Origin: Prostheceraeus crozeri
Taxonomy: Eukaryota > Platyhelminthes > Polycladida > Euryleptidae
DNA: 64,000 nt
Assembly (NCBI GenBank): GCA_907163375.1
Contig: CAJQUW010005361.1
Location: forward strand, 124,001-188,000
Direction of reading: 5' to 3'
Shown: positions 12,201 to 24,200 of the stretch, piece by piece
Layout of the letters: the number at the start of each line of letters is the position of its first letter
How positions within the stretch are numbered: position 1 is the first letter of the stretch
Program-made: the position numbers and the translations under genes
Notes under the pieces: generated by a model
Told to the model about the DNA's origin: nothing
Database searches by the model: none
What the model saw: only the letters and a program-made list of their open reading frames with translations

Positions 12201-15200
12201 TTCCAAATTTCGGGTTTCTGTAAGAAACCGACTTAGAAAATTTCATTGCTGATATCAGCTAAGGCGTCAGACTTAAAGGTTAGCCAGGAGATGGCCTTAG
12301 TCTCCAGGCCATAAAAGACTCCAAAACTTTAAAGGCTTGTAACTTTGCTTCTACAAGTCCGTTTGACTTGATTCAAAAAGGTTCGGTCGCTATTGACCTG
12401 CCCTAAGTGATAGACTACTTATAAAATTTCATAAGTAGTGCTAAAAAGTTGAAAAATTTAAATTCGCTATTTTTGGTGATTTTCGGGGTTTTCAAACCTT
12501 CTGATTTCAATAAAGACCTTTATAAAGTTGTCAGAGGCGAGCTTCGGCTCGAGACTTGCTTCCTGATGTAAATAACTCCACCGGTTTTCATGTCAAAATC
12601 GGGGTCCGAATACCAACACAGTGATATGACGCACGCTCTGTCCGCGGGAGGTTGGATTTGAGGGCCGAGGCCTTGGAGTCGGGATAAGATCCCCTCTGAG
12701 TAATGCCTGTAACGGATTCATCAGCCTAGCTTGTCTATCCTCAAGTATTGAATGACATATTAGTTGTATTTTTAAAATGATTGTCAATGTATTCATTCGT
12801 TGAAGTTATAAATGGTATAAGTAGTAATTCTATTTCATCCTTCCTTTACAGAAAATGGGAGGAAATTCAAGATTTTTGCTTAAAAAGTGCTCTTGTGGAG
12901 AGATTAAGAGAGGCGGCGAATTTAAACGCCACATTAACAAATATAAGAATACTCCTCACTTTCACGAGGAAAGAGCCGTTATTTCCGGCTGCATACATTG
13001 CCTGAAATTTTTAAAAGGCAAGGATCAGACAGCATTTTATGCCGCTCACGCCGAATGTCCGATCAAGAAGGCTAGCAATTATACGACATCAGACATCGGC
13101 AAAGTGATCACAGCCTTCTTCAACGAAGCAACAGTCGATCTAGACGCAGAATTGCAAGATGCAATTGATACCATCTTGAGTCCGACTGCACCGACCACAG
13201 AACAACTAAGTGGATCGGACAGCTCAGACGACTCCGATTCTGAGGAGGTCGTCATCAATAAAAACGCGGAAGAGATAGGAAAACCGGCAAATCAGTCTTC
13301 CCCGATAAAGAAAGTGATCGCACCTTCCCCAGTAAAGAAGGGGATTAAGCAGCAGACGGATAGCTGGAATAAGGATGCCCAGATCGCGAAAGTGAGCCAG
13401 GAATATGCACTCACGAAATTAAAAGACGAACTCACTCGTTACAAAAACGAATGTGCGGCCCTTAGGGACGAGAATTTTCACCTTAAGGGTCAACTTAGAA
13501 CCTTTCCGCGAAAGGGCGCTTACCAGCGAAAAACGCGTGACTGAGCAGGCGACGTATATAAAATCTTTAAAAGCTCACGAAGAGGCGTCAAAGCTAAAAA
13601 TCGAACAACTGAAGATTAGCCTGACTGAGAGCCAGAAAAAGAGGAGAAAAAACAATGCTCCACCTTCCCGTTGTCAACAGCAGAATTGTTGATAACATAA
13701 TAATAGAAAGCGAGGACTTGGACACCACATTCGAGTGCTACGATGGGGCGATGGCGGAGATGCGCTGCTTACACATTTCAATTAAGCACGATGTTGACAT
13801 CAAGGAATTGCGCCACCGCAAGCGGAAACTGCCGGCCAAATACCTACCTCACCCACCACCATCGAAGGTTCAACGAACCGATTAAGTTAATTTATGGTAA
13901 GTTAATATCATCTCTATCACTTGAATATAATTTCATCTATTTTCTTTCTATTTTTCAGATGCGACGTGAACGAACCAACGGTCTTTAAGAGGCCACCATG
14001 GGGCAAAAAGTGATAGTACCTCCACGTGGTTTGCCCTGGACAGACTTCGGTCTGACTGAATCTATCACATAATTAGAAAGACTGAGTCATGTCTTTGTAT
14101 CAGAGGGGTATATAAACCATTACCTCTCTTTCATTTTCATTCTATACTCCATCATGAAAACACCTAAGACGACAGTCAGCTCTCCTGACAAGACTCGGCT
14201 TAGACCGAGAAATTTATTTATTGAGTTTTCAGAGATGGAGGAGCGAGAGCGAGTCTATAACAATCTTGCTCGAATCGGCTCATCGGTTACCGATGATGCC
14301 GATTCAACAGAGTGGAGATATATTCCGCCCTCTGACAGTCGGATGGAAGTAGAGGAGGTCGATGCCGCTGACATAGAGAGATTAAAAGTCTCTCTCAGCG
14401 GAATCGGCCAAATCTAGACATGTATCCGAGAACGAACCATCGGTCTTTAAGAGACCACATGGGGCAAAATGTGATAGTACCTCCTCGTGGTTTGCCCTGG
14501 ACAGACTTTGGTCTGACTGAATCTATCACACGAATATAAAAAATATAATCATAAAGTTGTATCTGCTATCAGTCAACTTTAACGTTGCATGGCACGGAGA
14601 ACTTCGGTATAATTCTTCCTGTTGGTGGGCGATCTCTCTTGAGACAGCGGATGATATCGTAGTGATGAGTGTGGCAAGGGCTTGAGACTTACCTTAATCC
14701 GACTTTCCAACGGTCGTCGTGGTCTCTTCGCTCAACGTAGCACTTTGAACGCCAATCGGTTGAGTCTTAGCTATCTGCCGCAGGTTACTTTTTTAAATTC
14801 TCCATTGCATACGTTATCTGAGAATGAATCATGAGTTCTCTTAAAAACTGCCTCTATTATTGAGGCTAAATGATGAAGGGATGAAATGGGAGGGCACTCT
14901 TGCGCCACACGCAAACATATACATCTTCTCTCTTTACTAATGATACGATCTCTTTTGATAGAAAAGTAGACCGATAATAAATGTGATGACATTCGCAACC
15001 ATGTATACAATAAACCCCATATCTAAATTCTTCCCTTTATTTCCATTTCTAGATCAATACATTGCAAAACAAAGACATGTAGTTCTTTAGATTTATTTAT
15101 CAAAGTTCAGTGGGACTGGTTTCAAGTCATTATAAATCCTGTAATATACCACTCGCTTTGGTGCATCCGGCACTCTTCTGAGTCGCGTCGTCTTCGGTGT

Positions 15201-18200
15201 GAACTCGCCCTCACTCCATACAACTTGGGTGATTTCACTTTTGCTACCACTCTTCTCCTCGTCATTGGCGATTTTGGGTTTATTGCCACTGTTCACATCC
15301 TCGTCCCATTCATCGACAACTTCGAAAATTTTGTGGAAAATATTTAAGGCTTCAGAAGAATTTGCCATACTAGCCTGTTCGATCGTATGATGTGAATGAG
15401 AAGTGCTACAATCTTCTGATTTATATAGGATATTCAACAATACTTTCCTCGACAGCCAATCAGAATCACTCTAATTTAGATAAAGACTGTTAAAGTCAGA
15501 AGATTGCAAGATATACCAATCTCAGCTAAAATGACAATTTTGTGATCGTCAATGAGTGCGATGAAGGCATGAGTAGTCAGGAGAGTGGTAACAAAACTGT
15601 AAGAATTATCTGGACAGACGAAGAGTGGACACCGAAAACAACTCGTGAGAGAAGAGTGTCAGATGCTCCCAAACGATCAAGTATGCTTTGATTTTAAATA
15701 AATCTAAAGAACCACATGTCACTACTTTTTGATATTTTCCCTCAGTGATTGAGGTAGTATTTAGGAAAAATGATAGTGTCTAGCATCAGCTGCTATGATT
15801 TATACTGAGCTGTCAAATGATTAGATTTTCACTATGATGTTGATGACTACATTACCCAGAAATAAGTGAAAACAGACAGATATAACAAATGAAACATATA
15901 TTCAGAAATTACAAATAATTTAGAAGTTCTTCAGTACTAATATTGTCCCACAGCGATTCGCAGTTACTGCAGTCACATTTCAGTTGTCGCAGTCTTTCCT
16001 CCGCTGCAGCCAACACACCAAAGACGTACTTCTATTCAATCTCGTTCCTGGGTTGAGACGATGGGCTGTACCATCTCCGTATGTCATGGAGAAGACTGAT
16101 ATCATCCTCCTTCGACACATCCTCCTTGTTGTATAGTAGGTACTTCCACCTCACATACACCATTTCCATCTCCTCTTCCTCAGTCAGAGACGGATACTCC
16201 AAACTTGGAATATCCTCGACTGTTTTCTTCTTCTCCAACTTCACCTTCTTTGGAGCGGGAGGGCAAGTTGATGTGTCCACGGAGAGAGTTGCTGTTGGCG
16301 AATTCATGACTTCAAATTGTATGCTATAAACTTGATTTCTTAGTGCTTAAGTACAAGTAAGTAGCCAATCAAATGAATAGCCAATGAATGCCGAGTATGA
16401 GAGTATATAAAAGGGGGGAAACAGACTTATTTTTCATTCTATATTTGATACGTATTGAGAATAAGTGAAGTCTCTATTTTGATAAACTATACAATTTTCT
16501 AACATTGAAGTATCATACTTAAACTTGTTTTCGTTGAAATGGTAAGTTGAAGATTTCCTCACTCATCTCCCTCAAACGTTTGGTTAATAGCATCTTTCTC
16601 AATTTCAGCCATCTACTTCATCACCAAAACGCTCCCTTCTCGAGGAAACTTTAGAGCTGTTAAGTGAAGGTAGGTTGTAACAATAAACTATAACTTTAAT
16701 AGAGATGATAGAATGATTTCTCTTTCAGGTGATGTTAGTACCAGCTCAAGCGGTCAGTCGCGGGAATCTAATGAGCGGGAATGTGCTGATTGTGGTCACA
16801 TCTTTACAAGGAAGCGTGATCTCGCCCGACACATCAGACAACGTGTATGTCAACCAAGACATCATCAATCTCCCGAGGTGAGGATGATTCTATTCAACAT
16901 GTCTCCTTTACTTGCGACTTTTGCACTCTATCTTTTGAAACACGTTTTGAATTATCTTCACATAGACTTCACCACACGCATACAAATGATAGTTATAGTA
17001 ACAGCACCTCCTCTATCCGTCTCACTGAAGTGTCGCTCAATAATGTAGTGAGAAATTACCATATGGAATCCTCAGAAACCATTGCTGATTTTCCGGAGTG
17101 GTTTCATCAAAATTCAATATTAATAGATGCGCTCTTTAGAAATTTAGACAACTTTAGAATAAAAGCGCTCATCTATCTTAAAATAAAATATGTTAAAGTT
17201 GATCATCATACTGGCGAAATAGTGCAGAGGTTGGAGTTTCACATACCCTCCTCTCCTGCTACAGAGGTAGTAGATAAAGAAGTATGGTTAAATTTTCACA
17301 TTCAAGGGCTAAAATCAAATATTGATAAATTTAACGAGCGCGATAGTGGTCTGATTTTTGATGGTGTAGAATCTGCCATGTTTAAAATTACTCTATTAGA
17401 AAATTACAGTGGACGAGGCTCCTTCAATCTTCCAAAAACGTTAAAAGATAAGAAAGCAGTCATTTCTATAGATTGTGAATCGCACTGTTTTAAGTATGCG
17501 GTTTTATCCATTCTCCACTATCATGATGTACAGAACAACCGTTTCCGTAAAACCAAATATCATCAATGGGAGAATGAATTGAAATTTGATGACTGCAATA
17601 GTGAAGATATGAAATTGAAAGATATAGAGAAATTTGAAAAATTAAATGAAATTAAAATAGTTGTTCACGTCTGGCAAAAAGGACTTAAAGGTGTACGCTA
17701 CAACAAACGTTCATCAACTTATGATCGTGTTGTCAACCTCTTGTTGGTATATGAGGATAGCAGTCAACAATGGCATTACTGCGGTATTCCAAATATTCAT
17801 CGACTATATTCCCACTTAACATCCAAAAGGGGGAGCATTTCATATGTGACCGTTGTATGAGATCCTTCTGGTCAAAAGATAAGTTTCAAACACATTATGA
17901 ATGGTGTAAGCGAGGTAAATTGCAAATGGAACGCATGCCCAAAGATAAAATCTTTTCATATAGAGAGAATGGTAGTGAATTAAGTCCTCTTCGTGTCATC
18001 TATGCTGACATCGAATGCTATATTGATGATAACATCCACAAGCCAGCAGCCATATCCTGTTATGAGGTATGGCATAATCATTTCCAAAATAAAAATAATA
18101 AAATGCACGTCTGGCAAGGTGAGGATTGTATACACAAATTCTTGCAATTCCTGGAAAGTGCTAGTAAATTTCAACAAAAATATGATAGTGAACTCTATCA

Positions 18201-21200
18201 CAGATCATTAAATATGACAGCAGATGATCAGGTAAAATTTGAAAGTTGTAAAGTCTGCTCAAAATGTAATAAAACGTTTGATGAGGGTAAAATTAAGAAA
18301 GTGCGCGACCATGATCACATCACTGGTAAATTTAGAAACGCACTGTGTTCAAGATGCAATTTTTCTCTAAGAATGAAACGGCGCACTCTACCCGTAATTT
18401 TTCATAACTTCAAAGGCTATGACAGCCATATGATAATAAAAGGGGGGTTAGGAAAAATGAAGGGATGGTTGATGAATGTTATAGCTCAAACGAGGGAAAA
18501 ATTTATGTCCATGACAGCAAAAGTACCAGTTGATAAGACTAAAGAAAATAAGACAGTCTACTTTGATATAAAATTTTTAGATTCCTATCAATTCATGACT
18601 TCATCACTAGCATCTCTCGTTCAAAATCTTAAGTCTCTTCCACTAACTCAAAATTTGAAGAAACAATATCCTAACTTGACAGATGAAGTCATCACATGCA
18701 AAGGAGTGTTTCCATATGCATACTTTGACAACATTTCTAAACTTAGTGAGACTTCTCTTCCATCAATAGATAAATTTAAAAATGATTTGACTGGTATAGA
18801 ATGTAAGGTAGAAGATTACAATCATGCTCAAGTTGCATGGACAAAATTTGACTGTCAAACGTTTAGCGATTATATGATCGCCTATCTAAAATTAGATGTA
18901 TTTTTGCTGGCTGATGTATTTCAGGAGTTTCGACGAGTGACATTAGAAGAAGATAAATTAGACCCTATCCACTTTGTCAGTCTTCCAGCCATGTCATTCC
19001 AGTCTGCTTTTAAAATGACTGGAGAGAGCATCCATCTTTTACAAGATCCAGAGATGTATAATTTATTTGAGCGAGGAATTCGCGGTGGTCTCACATTTGT
19101 AAATAGACATCAAATAAAATCAAAAATAGTAGATGATGATCAGATTCATCTAAAGTACTATGACCAGAATAATTTATATGGTAGTTCACTATCCAAACCT
19201 CTACCTCACTCTGAGTTTAGCTGGCTAGGTGATAGTGAAATTCAACATTTCTCCAATCCTTCAAACATACTAGCTATTCCAGATGATGGTGATTGGGGAT
19301 ATTATTTTGAGGTAGATCTTATCTATCCAAATAGTATTAAAAATAAAACTGTGGATTTTCCACTTGCGCCCGAATCAGGTGAAGTGACTGAAGATATGTT
19401 TTCGGACTTTATGAAACAATTTCATAAAGATTTAGAAGGGAGTGGACAGCCCAAGTATAAGCCTTGTCGCAAACTTTTGCTTACTCAATTTGATAAAGAA
19501 AATTATCTAGTCCACTTTTCCATCTTAAAATTTTATTTAGAAATGGGCATGATTTTAAAAACAGTTCACCGCATTATCAAATTTAGACAGAAAGCCTTTC
19601 TGAAACCATATATTGATAGTAACAGCCAGAAACGTGCACTAGCCCAAAATAATTTTGAAAAGGATTTTTATAAATATAAGAATAATAGTCTTTTTGGTAA
19701 GACGATGGAGGATGTTAGAAAACGTATAAACTATAAACTTGTGAATCATAATGATAAATTTCAAAAGTTAGCGGCATCACCTCTCTTTATTGATAGAGAT
19801 ATTATAGATGATGAGTTGGTTGGTGTTAAAATGATAAAATCAGAAGTAGAGTTGTGCAAGCCCATCTACATTGGACAAGCTGTATTAGATTATTCCAAGC
19901 TTGAAATGTATCAACTCTTCTATAGAATATTAAAACCATGTCCTCTAATTAAAGACGTGCGTTTGCTGGGTGGTGATACAGACAGTTTCTTTTTAAGTAT
20001 CGCTGCTCAGAAAGAGTTAAACTTCAATGAAATAGGAAAATCTTTAGAAAATTATTTTGATACGTCAAATTATCCTACAGATCACCCACTATACTCTACT
20101 AAAAATAAAGCAAAATTAGGATGCTTCAAAGATGAAATGGCAGGAAAAGAAATTAAGGAAATGATTCTTCTTCGGCCTAAAATGTATTCTATGAAACCAA
20201 AAGACTCCAGTGACAGTATTAAGCGCGCAAAAGGCATATCTAAATCGATTGTTGTAAATATGAAACATAGGGTCTATAAGAAGACCTTTCAAAATAAGTG
20301 TGTAACGTTTGTCAACATGACCATCTTAAAATCAAAGACGCATGAGGTAAAAACTCATACATTTAGAAAGCGAGCACTTTCAGCGTGGGAAGATAAGAGG
20401 TGTTGGATAGGGCATAACATATCTCTTCCACATGGTCATCCTGATACAAACATATCACTAACCAAAAGAATTAAACTCACACTACCACATTCAGGAGATG
20501 TGTAGATAGATTCAGTCTCAAATCAGTATTTTGATGATGCTTTTGTTGACATTCATTGTTGTTTTATGTATCGCTTTAGATTGCACTTCCTTGTGAATAT
20601 ATGCCTACAGTCAGCCCATTCCCCCTATATCTGTGAAAAGACTTTTTCATACACATATTTTTATTTCAATAAACATATCACAATGACTTCACTTTGTTTT
20701 CCGAAACACTAAAGTTACGAGGGATTTAGTATCTTTGACATGGATGCACTCATGTAGACCATTTGTAATTTTGATAGAAATAGATGGTATAGTTTGTTTG
20801 ATAACAGGATGGTAGAAAATAGGTTGAAACATCTTCTCGACTATTCCATATAAAGCATCCTTATCATGAATGAAATCACGTAAAATGTGTTCTTTTTCCT
20901 CGCCAACAGAAATAGGTAGAATCAAATCACTTTGAATGTAAAGGTGTTGTTCATGTTTATCAAGTGTCATTGGTGTTTCTATACCAATCGTATGCGCAGC
21001 AGTAAACACAGTTTGTAGCATTGAAAAACCAAAGAGTTTTTTCAAATTTTTGCTCAATTGACATTGAATGTCATCACCCAGTTTCAGAACAACGCGTTGA
21101 TTTTCAAATGAAAACGAAATGTGGTGTGTCTTTACATCATATTTACTTTTCATCACATGCTTCAACTTCTGTTGTATATAAGGATTTATTACATGAATGA

Positions 21201-24200
21201 AGCTTTCAACTGTATGATATAGACGCGGCATTATATTGATAGCAACTTTAGATTCTTCATAAGACTGGTAAATTTTCTTGATGCGATCACCATAGATGTC
21301 CACCCACCATTCATCATTAACTGAATCAGCTTTAGTGTGATATTCATGAGAAGCATAAACCAAACCGCTTCCAATAATAGGTGTTGGATGTCTTACAAAA
21401 TGACGCAAGGTTGGAGAGAAATAAACTGTAAGTTTGTCATTATATTTCTGAATAACCAACTTATCTTTGTCCGCCATAATTTTCTCTCCATACTTCTTAC
21501 CCACAGTCTCATTCCATCGTTTTACTAACTCAATAAGTGATAAAGGTTGAACACCACGCTTTTTCAAAATGATGCGTTCTTCACATTCTACAACATCTTC
21601 ATCAAATATTTTAAATTTATAATGAAATTTGTTGATTCGATTTGAATAAACTTTTTTAACATTTGCAGTAGCAATTGACGTTAGATGTAGTCCATGGCCA
21701 AAACCGAGATGTGGATAGAATTCATTATCCAACCTCAGTGTAAGACCTTTAGTAAAAGAATGAAAGCGAAGGAACTGTCTCCCACTCCAATGATAGATAG
21801 TAAACTCATAAACTTTCTGATCCTTATTCTTCATGATGGAAGTATTACCACTATTGAATGCCTTAATAATTTTCTCATCCCCAAATGGACCATAATAATC
21901 TGATTTTATCTGAATCCATTCATAGTTCCACTTTCCATCTGACGTTAAATTGTATGGGAACTGGAATGCATTATTCATCGTTATTCCATCATGGGTGCGA
22001 GGAGTCAATATCATTTCTTCCAAATCATTCACATTCTGAATATTGCTATCATAGCAAATGCTGGAAACACCTACTTCCCATTCACCTTCTAGATGTAGTG
22101 AGCGACTTAATTCTACTCGAAAGTCTGATGGTTTATTATTAGGAAATTTATTCATAGAAGCATTACTGGGTAAGTAAATTAGAAACGAATCCTTATTTTC
22201 ACTTTCCATACTAATCACATTGGAAAAATATATTAGCATACTTTTGCATTAACTCTTCATTCGGAAATGGAGTGTGATACTTGTCACAGCATCTTTATGA
22301 AAAGGAATCAACGCACCAGCATCGTCATAAATTGCAATATCAATTTGTGGGATGTAGTTTGATTTCAGCTTTGTATAATGCACTTTCTTGAAAGTATGCT
22401 CAGATAAAATACTGCAGCTTTTTGGCTGGTATGGTATCATTGCTAGCAATGGAGCTTCAACATCTCCCACACGTACATCTTCACCAATATTGGAATATAT
22501 CTGAAAATAGTTAATACGACGCGATAGCGACATGTCTGCGCTAGCTTTGGTTACAGTACCACTTTTAAAGATATTTTGATCAAAACCCAAAATGTCCATT
22601 AGAGTTTTATCCATAATTAGTTCAATACCTTTTCCACTTACAGTGAGAGACAAAGCACCTTCTTTTTCAGAAAATGAAATATGTTGCTCATTAATCACTT
22701 CATTTAAATAATCTACAACCAATTTAACTGAAGTAATAATGCGAGGCATCAACACTCTTGTTTCATGCAAGATACCACCTTAAGGCTCTATACGCTTTCT
22801 GTATAAAGATACGGTCCATTCTGTATCAAATTGATTTGACCTTTCACATGGCAAATGTTGCATATCAAATTTTCCATGAACAGCTGCAGAACGATGTCGT
22901 AAGAACTGATGAAAATCTTTTGAACAAACTAATACTAGATCATCATCATTTAAATTACTTATTGCAATATGATTGGATGATTTGATATAAGTCAATGTTG
23001 CCACTTGTTTACCATCAACTCGAAGGAGATAATTAAATTTCTTCAATAATGTTTCAGGAGTCATGTTTGTCTTTCTTGGCTTAATCACAATCTTCTTCAC
23101 CAACGTCTTCTCATTTCTTGGAATAAGATCTACATAATAAGCTTCCTCTCGATATATTAACTGTTTATGACCACTTGGGTGGTAATTAACGTTATAATTA
23201 TCATAGCTTGTTAAGGCGCTAGCGAGGTAACCTAAATCATTTCTTAAACTTGGACTTAAACCAACAATCCAATCTTTCTCAACTACATGATGTACATAAT
23301 TATGATCATCATTGTGCGGAGTAAATTGGACAATATGTTTACACGCTTTATTCAGGAAATCATATATAAACTTTTTACATGATAAGAGATCTTTCTTTGG
23401 CCACTGTGGAATGTATACTCGGCAGCCCTTTTCACATTGGTAAGCAGCTGCGCGTCTCATATTAATAGTCATCACTTCATGATCAAAAGTATAGACACAG
23501 TTACTGTGAACAACTTGTGTGAGCCCTACTTCCCACTCTCCATTCAGCTGTTGTATATTATCAATGGGAGTAGAAAAGAGTGCGGCTCGATTACTAGCAA
23601 ATCTCTTTGTAGCCACATTGCTAAGCAAAATATGGTAAAATGACATTTTCATATTCAGGTTATCTATATATTACCAATTTGGATAACATCATGAAGACTT
23701 GGATTTTGGATTCTCAACAATACATCAAAGTTGATCGCAATGGAAACGTTCATTTCAAAAATTCTCATGGAAATACATCGAGAGGAATTACATTAACATG
23801 GCGACAATTTTTAAATCTTAATGACATCATGAGGGATTTGGAATATTTTGAAACGCTAAAATTCATCTCTTTGGGTAATCAAGTTTGGCTTCAACATTAC
23901 AGAAATGAAATTCAAATCTGTCATTCTGATTCCTGAATCTACTTTTCATTTCGCAAATACAATTGGGAAAAATATAAAAGATGGATACATCGCTCCATTA
24001 TGTCATTTATTCGACGAGAGTTCATCGCTTTGCTATGCAAATCTTAATCAGACACCACCTTCAACACAATGTTACGCTCCATCATGAAGAGTTGGAAATT
24101 AGATTCCCTACAACATGTTGAGATTTAAAACGTTTTCAAAAACATTTCAATAAAACGATCAAAACGTTTATTTCAAAGACTATACTGGAAATATGAGAAG

